Source: Tissierella sp. (GTDB lineage Bacteria; Bacillota; Clostridia; Tissierellales; Tissierellaceae). Taken from it: DNA of 64,000 nt. A program made the position numbers and the translations under genes. Positions 24,591-32,739 of this stretch are shown here, piece by piece. Below the pieces are notes generated by a model. It was given only the letters and a program-made list of their open reading frames with translations. It did not search any database and was not told where the DNA came from. How positions within the stretch are numbered: the first letter of the stretch is position 1; each line of letters opens with the position of its first letter. Location: contig NZ_JAVKTS010000004.1 in assembly GCF_031460495.1 (NCBI RefSeq), positions 1 to 64,000 of the forward strand, in the 5' to 3' direction.

Positions 24591-27452
24591 TTGGGCAGAA
24601 TATTTGGGTGGATAGGGAAGATAATTGAAAGAAATCCAATTAAGATTTTTCTAGGAACTGTATTGCTATTTGGCATATTAATTATAGGCGCTTTGAATGT
24701 AAATATGGCTACTGGTAATGAAACTTTAGTAAAAGCAGATAATGAAGTATATAAATCAAATAAAATAATGGAAGAAAACTTTGGTGGAGATTCAATTATT
24801 GTCTTATTTGAAGGGGCAACAACAGAGGAGATATTATCTGTTAATAATATTGAAAAGATGTGGAATATAGAACAGCGATTTAAATATGAAGAAAATATCT
24901 TTTCAATGATGAGTACAGCAAGTATAGTTCATCAAATGACAGAAATGCAATCTGAAAAAATAAAAGAGCAAATTTTAACCATATCTGATGGACTTGGTGA
25001 TATGTCAGAAAAGATGATAGAAATTGGAAGTACATTAGGCTCTAAGGATATAAAAGATCCACAGGAGATAAAAGATAAATTAAGCAATCTATCTAAATCT
25101 ACTGAAGCCTTTAATAAATTGATATTAGGTCAAAACAATCTTACTGAAGGAGCTACTCAACTACAAGGTGGATTATCTAATGCATCAGAAGGCTTGAAAA
25201 TGGCTTCAATCCAATTAAAAGAATTAGGCAATTTAGCAGGGGATAATATGGAATTAAAGATGAAGCTAAATACATTATCTGAGAACATCAGTAAAAGTGC
25301 AATAGGGCTTATGACAATGTCAGAGAAAACATCAATGATAAAAGATGGAACAGCAAATACTGCAAATGCTTTAACTAATGTTAGCAATCAATTAACAGAA
25401 GAAACATCTTCTATGACAGGAGGATTAGATGGAGGAATTTCTCCAGATGAATTAAAAGAAATGGCAGCAGGATTTGTTACAATGGGTGAAAAATTAGGTG
25501 ATATATCAGAAGGTCTAGAACTTTTCCACAATAAATCTGAGATGATGGTAGCAAATATACCTACGACACAAGAAGAGTTAGATAATTTGCTTTATGACGA
25601 AGATTTAGAACTTCGTTCAATATTTTCTGATGTAATTGTTGACCCCAATCATAGTGTGATGATTGTAAAGTTACAAGGGAATTTAGGAGATGAATATAAG
25701 GATGCGATTTATCAAGATATATCCACTGCCTTAGAGGAAGAAGGCTTTAAGGATTTGTCATATATAGTATCTGGAAAACCAGTATTAGATTCTTCTTTAA
25801 GATCTGAAATGAAAGTTAATATGAAAGTAATGGTGGCAATGGCTGTTGCTTTAATGTTTGTAATATTGCTATTAGTATTTAAAATTAGATGGAGAATATT
25901 GAGTCTAGGTATTATATTTGTTTCAGTAATAGCAACTTTAGGATTTATGGGAACTATTAATGTACCTATGACAATGGTGTCTATGGCTGTTTTTCCTATT
26001 TTAATCGGACTAGGGATAGATTATTCAATACAGTTCCAAAACAGATATGAAGAAGAAAAATCTGCAAAGGTAACTTTAGCGCAAATCGGAAAGGCTGTAG
26101 CTATAGCAGTATTGGCCACAGTTCTAGGATTTATTTCTCTTTATGCATCTCCAGTACCTATGATTCAAGACTTCGGAAAGATGTTAACCATAGGAGTTTT
26201 TATAAGTTTTATCGGATCTGTATTTTTGCTTATGCCAATATTGTATCTAAGGGATACCTTTGATAAACAGACAAATAGAAAGGTAAAAGTAATCGATGAT
26301 AAACCAACTGTGTTAGATAAGATGCTCCAAGGAAGTGCCAAATTTGTTGTGAAATATTCTATAATAGTTATTGCTATTTCAATTGTTATTGCTGCATTTG
26401 GTGTAGTAGCAGATAGAAAAGTTGGAGTAGAAACAGATATAGAAACATTTATGCCTCAAGACATGGTAGCTTTAAATGACATCCATAGAGTTAGAGATAT
26501 TGTTGGGTCTACAAATCAAATGGCAATTTACATGGAAAGTGATAATATTCTAACTGAAGAAAACAAATCATGGATGAAGAATACAATAAAAGAAATAGAG
26601 GATAGATTTGATGATATTGTAGTTGATATTAAATCTATAGATACTGTTGTAAGTAATATTGCTGAAACAGAAGATATTTCCCATAGCGAATATATAGATA
26701 TGGTAAACAGTTTGCCTAAATCACAAAGCAAAATGTTTTTGAATGAAGAACAGAATAAATCTGTAATTTTATTAAATATAAAACACCTTCCAACAGATGA
26801 CTTACAAATATTTGTGAATGAATTAAAAGGTGTAGTAAGTGATGCAGATATGACAGTCCATGTCACTGGAAAGTCTGTTTTAGATGTTGAGATGGTAGAT
26901 GGTTTAACTTCTGGAAGAATTAAGATGACTTTAATAGGAATTGGATTAGTATTTGTAGTATTACTTTTCATATACAGAAATATAGTTAAGGCATTTATTC
27001 CAGTATTCCCAATAGTATTAATAGTAGGAATGTCAGGAGGAATCATGTATTTACTAGGTCTAAAGTATACTCCAATTACGGCTACATTAGGTGCATTAGT
27101 CTTGGGAATGGGTACAGAGATGACCATAATGTTACTTGAAAGATATCTTGAAGAAAGAAAATCAGGCAAAGAAAAACTAGAATCTATGTTAATTACTGTA
27201 ACCATGATAGGCAAAGCTACAGTAGCCTCAGGACTAACTACAGTGGGTGGTTTTAGCGTATTGATGGCTTCTAAGTTTGTAATATTAAAGGACTTTGGAT
27301 TAATGACAGTAATAAATGTTTCCTTAGCTTTAATGAGTACATTTATTATACTACCAGCAGTAATTATTATCCTAGATAGATTTATAGTTAGTAAAAAAGA
27401 AATAGAAGAAGGTAAGGAGATTCAAAGAAAATTAACTTTTGAGAATAAGTAA
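24591..27452 (+). CDS. MMPL/RND family transporter
   Basis: A 953-aa membrane protein with the 12-segment RND layout: one helix, a large outer loop, five helices, then the same again. The first outer loop (residues about 100-300) is rich in methionine, serine and threonine and looks helical. The SSD-like segments PILIGLGIDYSIQFQNRYEEE and GALVLGMGTEMTIMLLERYLEE carry the conserved acidic residues. I chose the TTG at 24591, nine bases after GAGGAG; the TTG at 24585 is too close. It is likely a lipid or hydrophobic drug exporter under the upstream TetR. Confidence 0.88.
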   Translation: MGRIFGWIGKIIERNPIKIFLGTVLLFGILIIGALNVNMATGNETLVKADNEVYKSNKIMEENFGGDSIIVLFEGATTEEILSVNNIEKMWNIEQRFKYEENIFSMMSTASIVHQMTEMQSEKIKEQILTISDGLGDMSEKMIEIGSTLGSKDIKDPQEIKDKLSNLSKSTEAFNKLILGQNNLTEGATQLQGGLSNASEGLKMASIQLKELGNLAGDNMELKMKLNTLSENISKSAIGLMTMSEKTSMIKDGTANTANALTNVSNQLTEETSSMTGGLDGGISPDELKEMAAGFVTMGEKLGDISEGLELFHNKSEMMVANIPTTQEELDNLLYDEDLELRSIFSDVIVDPNHSVMIVKLQGNLGDEYKDAIYQDISTALEEEGFKDLSYIVSGKPVLDSSLRSEMKVNMKVMVAMAVALMFVILLLVFKIRWRILSLGIIFVSVIATLGFMGTINVPMTMVSMAVFPILIGLGIDYSIQFQNRYEEEKSAKVTLAQIGKAVAIAVLATVLGFISLYASPVPMIQDFGKMLTIGVFISFIGSVFLLMPILYLRDTFDKQTNRKVKVIDDKPTVLDKMLQGSAKFVVKYSIIVIAISIVIAAFGVVADRKVGVETDIETFMPQDMVALNDIHRVRDIVGSTNQMAIYMESDNILTEENKSWMKNTIKEIEDRFDDIVVDIKSIDTVVSNIAETEDISHSEYIDMVNSLPKSQSKMFLNEEQNKSVILLNIKHLPTDDLQIFVNELKGVVSDADMTVHVTGKSVLDVEMVDGLTSGRIKMTLIGIGLVFVVLLFIYRNIVKAFIPVFPIVLIVGMSGGIMYLLGLKYTPITATLGALVLGMGTEMTIMLLERYLEERKSGKEKLESMLITVTMIGKATVASGLTTVGGFSVLMASKFVILKDFGLMTVINVSLALMSTFIILPAVIIILDRFIVSKKEIEEGKEIQRKLTFENK

Positions 27453-27490
27453 TATTTAGGGATAATAACATAAAATATGGGGGAAAGATT

Positions 27491-28108
27491 ATGTTAAAGT
27501 ATAGAAGATGGATACAGATATTAGCTTTAATTGTTTTTAGTTTCTTAATAGTGAAAGGGAAAGTCCAGATTTGGATGGTAATTTTTTTAGGGAGTTTATT
27601 ATTATCAACTTTTCTAGGGAGGTTTTATTGCGGATATATATGCCCTATAAATACTGTTATGGAAGTAATTGATGATGATGCATCCAAGAAAAAAAGGAAG
27701 AGAATCAAAACTCCTACTTGGATAAGTCATAATACTATAAGAGTAGGTGTGTTAATACTATTTTTAGGAACAATGATATTTGTTTTTAAAACTGGTAAAA
27801 GATTGCCTGTACTTCCAATTTTATTCGCACTTGGTGTATTGTTGACTATATTTTTCGAGCCAAGTTTATGGCATAGATACCTATGTCCCTATGGAACTTT
27901 GTTTTCAGTGTTTTCAAGTAAAAGTAAAAATGGATATAAAGTTGGAACTGAAGGATGTATTAGATGTGGAATGTGTGTAAAGTCTTGTCCTGCAGATGCA
28001 ATAGCATGGGATGATAAAGAAAGAGATCCTGTAATTAATAAAAAGGAATGTATTGTATGTGGAAGATGTGCAAAGGTTTGTCCAAAGAAAGTAATAGACT
28101 ATAAATAA
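27491..28108 (+). CDS. Membrane polyferredoxin (NapH/NosR-like 4Fe-4S protein)
   Basis: A 205-aa protein with four membrane helices, two CxxxCP motifs typical of this group (CGYICPINT near residue 50; CPYGTLF near 135), and a C-terminal ferredoxin domain with two CxxCxxCxxxCP sets for two 4Fe-4S clusters. It passes electrons at the inner face of the membrane to an unknown acceptor. It shares the operon with the TetR-MMPL pair, an unusual partner. Confidence 0.85.
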   Translation: MLKYRRWIQILALIVFSFLIVKGKVQIWMVIFLGSLLLSTFLGRFYCGYICPINTVMEVIDDDASKKKRKRIKTPTWISHNTIRVGVLILFLGTMIFVFKTGKRLPVLPILFALGVLLTIFFEPSLWHRYLCPYGTLFSVFSSKSKNGYKVGTEGCIRCGMCVKSCPADAIAWDDKERDPVINKKECIVCGRCAKVCPKKVIDYK

Positions 28109-28113
28109 AAATT

Positions 28114-28150
28114 GGCTAGTGGATATTATATCTGCTAGCCTTGATTTTTT
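28114..28150 (+). terminator. Terminator of the TetR-MMPL-ferredoxin operon
   Basis: GGCTAG/CTAGCC stem with an extended TGGATA/TATCTG inner part, then TTGATTTTTT. Confidence 0.75.
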
Positions 28151-28252
28151 AAATATTATATTGGCTATTAGGGTTTATAATATATATAATATATATGACT
28201 TAAATAATATATTATATAATCAGAATAATAAGAGAAAAATGGAGGGAATCTG

Positions 28253-29233
28253 ATGAATTTACCAAAATCAATTAATTTTGCAAATCTTCCAACTAAAATT
28301 GAAAAATTAGAAAGATTAAGTCAAGAATTAGGTTCACAAATCTACATAAAAAGAGATGATCAAACAGGTAGCGAAATATCTGGAAACAAGGTAAGAAAAT
28401 TAGAATTTGCTGTACAAGAGGCATTGGACAATGGATGTGATTATTTAATTACTTGTGGAGGTATACAATCAAATCATGCTAGAGCGACAGCAGCTGTAGC
28501 CGCAAAGCTAGGTATAGGATCTTATCTTGTTCTTAGAGGAAAAAAAGAGGCTGATTTAGAGGGAAATTATTTTTTAGATAGGATACTTGGAGCTAGGATA
28601 AAGCTCATTACTACCGAAGAGTACAAAAACTATAGAATGGATGTTATGGAAGAAATCAAAAATGAATTGGCTAAAGAAGGGCATAAAGCATATATATTGC
28701 CAGAAGGAGCATCCAATGGAATAGGCTCCTTGGGATATTGCAAGGCTATGGAAGAGATACTAATGCAAGAAAATGAACTGGGTATAAAGTTTGATGCCAT
28801 AGTTACAGCTGTAGGATCTGGTGGAACCTATGCAGGCTTATACTATATGAATCAGATTAAAAATAATAATGCAATAATTTATGGAGTAAATGTCTGTAAT
28901 GATGCAGAGCATTTTAGAAATATTATAGGAAAGCTAATTAAAGAGATATCTAAGTATACTCGAAAAGAAATTCCTGTAAATAAAGAAGAGATAGATATAT
29001 TAGATGGATATGTGGGGAAAGGATATGCATTAAGCAGAGCAGAAGAGATAGAATTTATTCATAAACTAGCTAAACTAGAAGGGATAATATTGGATCCAGT
29101 ATATACTGGAAAGGCTATGTATGGTTTAGTAGAAGAAATAAAAAAAGGAAGATTTAATAAACACAAAAATATTTTATTTATCCACACAGGTGGAATATAT
29201 GGATGGACTAATTTTTCAAGAGGAATGTTATAA
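28253..29233 (+). CDS. dcyD: D-cysteine desulfhydrase / ACC deaminase family PLP enzyme
   Basis: A 326-aa fold II PLP enzyme. The lysine is in SGNKVRKLEF near residue 47, the substrate-carboxylate loop is CGGIQSNHARA and the phosphate cup is AVGSGGTYAGL. Family members break D-cysteine to pyruvate, ammonia and sulfide, or open ACC; the sequence does not separate these with certainty. GGAGGGA precedes the ATG. An acetyltransferase follows after 25 bp. Confidence 0.82.
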   Translation: MNLPKSINFANLPTKIEKLERLSQELGSQIYIKRDDQTGSEISGNKVRKLEFAVQEALDNGCDYLITCGGIQSNHARATAAVAAKLGIGSYLVLRGKKEADLEGNYFLDRILGARIKLITTEEYKNYRMDVMEEIKNELAKEGHKAYILPEGASNGIGSLGYCKAMEEILMQENELGIKFDAIVTAVGSGGTYAGLYYMNQIKNNNAIIYGVNVCNDAEHFRNIIGKLIKEISKYTRKEIPVNKEEIDILDGYVGKGYALSRAEEIEFIHKLAKLEGIILDPVYTGKAMYGLVEEIKKGRFNKHKNILFIHTGGIYGWTNFSRGML

Positions 29234-29258
29234 AATAAAAGAAAAAGAGGGGTAAAAA

Positions 29259-29765
29259 ATGAATACAATAATTAAAACCAAAAATGAGCATTTTAAAATT
29301 AGATTTGCTGAAGAAAAGGATTTAAAACTAATTCTTGATTTTATAAAAGAACTAGCAGATTATGAAAAATTATTAAATGAAGTTGTCGCAACAGAGGAAA
29401 TACTAAAAGAAAGCTTGTTTGAACGAAAGGTTGCAGAAGTGATTATTGGAGAGCATGATGGTGAACCTGTAGGATTTGCTCTTTTCTTTCATAATTTTTC
29501 TACTTTTTTAGGGAGACCTGGAATTTACTTAGAGGATTTATATATAAGGCCTGAAATGAGAGGAAAAGGATATGGGAAAATACTTCTATCATTTTTAGCA
29601 AAGACTGCCCTAGATAGAAATTGTGGAAGATTTGAATGGTGGTGTATAGATTGGAATGAACCATCAATTAATTTCTATAAAAGTATAGGGGCTGTACCAA
29701 TGGATGAATGGACAGTTTACAGAGTACACAATGAAGCACTCACAAATTTAGCTAATGAATTTTAA
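29259..29765 (+). CDS. GNAT acetyltransferase of the diamine acetyltransferase (SSAT) type
   Basis: A 168-aa GNAT protein whose layout matches the SSAT/SAT2 group: an early ADYEKL, then GRPGIYLEDLYI, RPEMRGKGYGK for acetyl-CoA, and a C-terminal WWCIDWNEPSINFYKSIGA and MDEW. SSAT members acetylate polyamines or thialysine. A polyamine link would fit the pot operon 11 kb upstream, but this is inference. Confidence 0.82.
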   Translation: MNTIIKTKNEHFKIRFAEEKDLKLILDFIKELADYEKLLNEVVATEEILKESLFERKVAEVIIGEHDGEPVGFALFFHNFSTFLGRPGIYLEDLYIRPEMRGKGYGKILLSFLAKTALDRNCGRFEWWCIDWNEPSINFYKSIGAVPMDEWTVYRVHNEALTNLANEF

Positions 29766-29782
29766 AAAAATACAATAATATT

Positions 29783-29820
29783 AAAAATCTCCAATTGCAA
29801 AAAAGCAATTGGAGATTTTT
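29783..29820. terminator. Terminator after the SSAT-like gene
   Basis: Sixteen-bp perfect stem with core TCCAATTGC/GCAATTGGA and T run. Confidence 0.9.
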
Positions 29821-29892
29821 GAATTCATATCCTATTAATCTAAATAAATATCTACATAGTAGAAAAAATAGTGGGCAAATTAATAAAGATAA

Positions 29893-29906
29893 TAGTTTAT
29901 AAACTA
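29893..29906. promoter_or_regulatory. 14-bp palindrome upstream of the baeRF7 gene
   Basis: TAGTTTATAAACTA is a perfect palindrome 31 bases before the start codon. It may be an operator. Confidence 0.35.
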
Positions 29907-29936
29907 ATCAAATAATTTTTCAACAAGGAGGATATA

Positions 29937-31100
29937 ATGGAGATACTAACTAGAAAGAAATTTGAAGAATTAATAAATGTAGAAGAAGAATGCTGTGTAT
30001 CAATGTATATACCTACCTATCGTATGGGAGTAGATATTAAGCAAAATCCAATACGATTTAAACAGCAAGTTAGAGAAGCTGAAGATAAATTATTTAATAT
30101 GGGATTAGATAAAGCAGAAGTTGGAAATATCCTACGACCAGCAAGTGATTTAATAGATGAGACATTATTTTGGCAAAATCAAACAGAAGGTCTAGCAATA
30201 TTTATTACCCAAGAAGGAATGAATTATTATCATTTACCATTTGAAGTAAAGGAACAGGTTGTGATTTCAAATAAGCTCTACACTAAACCACTTCTTCCTT
30301 TGTTTACAACAGATGGACAGTTCTATATATTAGCACTTAGTCAGAATGAAGTTAGATTGTTTAGAGCTACAAGACAGACAGTTAAGGAAATAGTAATGGA
30401 AGATGCACCTAAATCTGTAGAAGATGTGAAGGTGGATGATGATCCAAGAACTAAATTGCAAATTCGTACTGCTAACCCAGTGAGCAGTTCTTCTCTTGTA
30501 TATAATACAGCAAGTCAAGGGCAAGGTGTGGAAAATGATTTTAATAAAAATCAACTTTATAAATACTTCCGTGCAATAGACGAATCTGTAAAAAAATTAC
30601 ATGGAGGAAATGAAATACCTTTAATATTAGCAGGAGTGGAATATCTGATTCCTATATATAAAGAAATCAGTGGTTATCCAAATATTTTAGATGAATATAT
30701 AAAAGGAAATCCTGAAATATTATATGGAGATGATTTGCAGAAAATGGCATGGGAACTTATAGAGCCTAAGTTTCTAAAGATACAAGAATTAGCTGAAGCT
30801 AAGTATAAACAGTTCTCAGGTCAGAAAAATAATCTGTTTTCTGACTCACTAAAGAAAATAATTCCTCAGGCATATAGTGGTCAAATAGAAACATTATTTA
30901 TCTCTAAAGAAGCCGAGCAATGGGGAAAATTTAACCCAGATACTAATAAAATAGAATTTCATAAGGAAGAAGAGTATGGAAATGAAGAACTTATGGATTT
31001 AGCTGCAACTCTGACTATATCAAGAGGTGGAACGGTATATGCAGTTGATCCAAATAAAGTCCCAGATGGTAAAACTGTAGCAGCTGTATTGAGATATTAG
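29937..31100 (+). CDS. Bacterial archaeo-eukaryotic release-factor-like protein, baeRF family 7
   Basis: A 387-aa protein that starts with CVSMYIPTYRMG and QNPIRFKQQV, the mark of the baeRF group. It continues through an eRF1 domain 2/3-like region (YLIPIYKEISGYPNIL) to a C-terminal GGTVYAVDPNKVPDGKTVAAVLRY. These proteins resemble eRF1 and are thought to act on ribosomes or tRNA, perhaps hydrolysing peptidyl-tRNA in stress or conflict; this is not proven. The gene is monocistronic with AAGGAGG before the ATG. Confidence 0.8.
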   Translation: MEILTRKKFEELINVEEECCVSMYIPTYRMGVDIKQNPIRFKQQVREAEDKLFNMGLDKAEVGNILRPASDLIDETLFWQNQTEGLAIFITQEGMNYYHLPFEVKEQVVISNKLYTKPLLPLFTTDGQFYILALSQNEVRLFRATRQTVKEIVMEDAPKSVEDVKVDDDPRTKLQIRTANPVSSSSLVYNTASQGQGVENDFNKNQLYKYFRAIDESVKKLHGGNEIPLILAGVEYLIPIYKEISGYPNILDEYIKGNPEILYGDDLQKMAWELIEPKFLKIQELAEAKYKQFSGQKNNLFSDSLKKIIPQAYSGQIETLFISKEAEQWGKFNPDTNKIEFHKEEEYGNEELMDLAATLTISRGGTVYAVDPNKVPDGKTVAAVLRY

Positions 31101-31114
31101 AACAATTCAGATTT

Positions 31115-31146
31115 GAACAAAGGATAATCCTTTGTTCTTTTTTGCT
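31115..31146 (+). terminator. Terminator of the baeRF7 gene
   Basis: Ten-bp stem GAACAAAGGA/TCCTTTGTTC with a 3-nt loop, then a T run. Confidence 0.88.
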
Positions 31147-31149
31147 GAT

Positions 31150-31178
31150 TTGCATATATTGGAGATTTGTGATATAAT
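31150..31178 (+). promoter_or_regulatory. Promoter of the long UPF0316 leader
   Basis: TTGCAT, 17-bp spacer, perfect TATAAT. It starts just after the previous terminator. Confidence 0.7.
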
Positions 31179-31184
31179 AAAAAA

Positions 31185-31462
31185 GTTGGTTTAATAGTTA
31201 GATTAGTAAAAGTATAAAATATAAAGTATAAAAAATTAATTTTGCAATAATCTTATCCTTATTTTAAAGTTAAGAAGGAAAGAAATTTCAAATCCTTCTC
31301 GTGGCATACTTATAGACTTATTTATACAAAATCGTGTTTATTCTATTCTTGAATTTTCAATATGAATTATTTAAATAGATATAGAACTAATTATTTGCTA
31401 ACTAGCATGCAATTTGCATGGTAGTTTTTTGTTATTGAAAAAAATAAAAAGGAGGTGTCGTG
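31185..31462 (+). promoter_or_regulatory. Long 5' leader with an intrinsic terminator
   Basis: About 275 nt separate the promoter from the UPF0316 start. At 31401-31430 a hairpin (ACTAGCATGCAA paired with TTGCATGGTAGT, one mismatch) is followed by six T, 30 nt before the gene. That is the plan of a transcription attenuator or an unknown riboswitch. I checked for T-box, manganese, ZTP, SAM and guanidine motifs by eye and saw none. A free-standing sRNA is the alternative. Confidence 0.5.
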
Positions 31463-32002
31463 ATGACGACAAATGTTATATTTGCACTGATTGGTTTGTT
31501 TTTGATTACTGCTTTTACAAATATTTTAGCAACATTAAAAACAATATTGATGTCTAAAAAGATTATGAATCCAGTTTATATATTAGTATTTGCAGATGCT
31601 ATGATTTTCGCAACTACGGTTAGTAAAGTTACTAGCTCGGATGGTATTCAATTTACAGTAGCATATGCTTTGGGTAGAACTTTAGGAGTTTTTATAGGCG
31701 GTAAGATTGAGGATAGATTAGCACTTGGCATTATGGAAGTAGATTTATTTCTTAATGATAAGGATAAAACAATTAAAATTGCAGACAAACTTAGAAAAAC
31801 AGGGTATACAGTTAACAATTCTATCGTTGGTGGAAACAATGAGGAAGAAAGATATAAAATTGAAATTGTTATTAAAAGAAAAGAATTTAATGTACTTGAA
31901 GATATTATAGAAGAATTTGGTGTTCATAACCCAACATTCAAGATAAAAACATTAAATAAGGTACATGGTAAAATAACTACTACAAGAGTTAAAGAAGCTT
32001 AG
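31463..32002 (+). CDS. UPF0316 (DUF5698/DUF2179) membrane protein, YebE-like
   Basis: A 179-aa protein with about three membrane helices in the first 85 residues (including the ALGRTLGVFIGGKIED junction), then a cytoplasmic DUF2179 domain. It matches the UPF0316 family, whose function is unknown. The ATG at 31463 is seven bases after GGAGG; a GTG one codon earlier is possible. Confidence 0.85.
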   Translation: MTTNVIFALIGLFLITAFTNILATLKTILMSKKIMNPVYILVFADAMIFATTVSKVTSSDGIQFTVAYALGRTLGVFIGGKIEDRLALGIMEVDLFLNDKDKTIKIADKLRKTGYTVNNSIVGGNNEEERYKIEIVIKRKEFNVLEDIIEEFGVHNPTFKIKTLNKVHGKITTTRVKEA

Positions 32003-32016
32003 ATAGTAAAACTATT

Positions 32017-32209
32017 ATGGTTTTATTATTAGATGAACCTTAGAAAAAATACTCTTAAGGTTTTCTAAAGAATATACTATAATAATAGTAACCCATAATT
32101 TATCTCAAGCTAAAAGAACATCAGATTATACTGCATTTATTTTAGATGGGAATTAGTGGAATATGGTGATATAAAAGGACCATACAATAATAGAATAATA
32201 TATGGATAA
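32017..32209 (+). pseudogene. Relic of a PstB-type ABC ATPase
   Basis: Broken reading gives LLLDEP then a stop and a gap, TIIIVTHNLSQAKR and SDYTAFILDG in another frame, and LVEYGDIKGP after a further shift. These are the Walker B, H-loop and tail of a phosphate-transporter ATPase (PstB). About 190 bp remain, with stops and frameshifts. No other pst gene is present in the window. Confidence 0.8.
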
Positions 32210-32229
32210 TGCTAATTGGGGGAATAAAT

Positions 32230-32700
32230 ATGTTGATATATGAAATACCTGGCAGAGACAATATTGATATCAAAAATATTGTCTTTGACTACAATGGCAC
32301 CATAGCAGTAGATGGAAAATTAATTGTTGGAGTTCAAGAGTTAATAAATAAGTTATCAGAAAGCGCAAATATCTACATCCTAACAGCTGATACATATGGA
32401 ACTGTAGAAAAAGAATGTATGGGTATTAATGCTAAGGTTTTAACATTTCCTAAAGAAAATGCTGGGGAATCTAAAAAAGAAATAGTGAAAAAATTAAGCG
32501 GTAGTAACACTATTTGTCTAGGAAATGGCTTTAATGATATACCAATGTTTGAAGAGGCTATATTATCTATTGCTGTAATTGAAGGGGAAGGTACTTCAGG
32601 AAAATTGTTAGCTAAAGCAGATATAGTAACTAGGTCTATTATAGATGCTCTAGAAATACTACTTAATAAAATTATGGTTAAGGCAACCTTAAGAAATTAA
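32230..32700 (+). CDS. Soluble P-type ATPase-like HAD phosphatase (COG4087 type)
   Basis: A 156-aa HAD domain with motif I DYNGTIAVDG near residue 20, motif II TAD near 54 and motif IV GNGFNDIPMFEEA near 105. It looks like the phosphorylation domain of a P-type ATPase without the membrane part. It is probably a small phosphatase; the substrate is unknown. I chose the ATG after GGGGGAA; the longer frame begins in the pstB relic. Confidence 0.82.
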   Translation: MLIYEIPGRDNIDIKNIVFDYNGTIAVDGKLIVGVQELINKLSESANIYILTADTYGTVEKECMGINAKVLTFPKENAGESKKEIVKKLSGSNTICLGNGFNDIPMFEEAILSIAVIEGEGTSGKLLAKADIVTRSIIDALEILLNKIMVKATLRN

Positions 32701-32739
32701 CAATTAATATTTAAAAATCTGAATATAAAGGAGAAAGCA

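Noticed and set aside
26528..27214. 228-codon minus-strand frame
   Set aside because: It lies fully inside the MMPL gene on the other strand and has no ribosome site; the MMPL motifs settle the coding strand.
28165..28252. Origin-like AT-rich region
   Set aside because: Only TATA-rich palindromic stretches; no DnaA boxes or origin genes next to it.
31185..31400. T-box or known riboswitch
   Set aside because: I looked for the T-box sequence and the cores of manganese, ZTP, SAM and guanidine riboswitches and found none; kept only as an unassigned leader.
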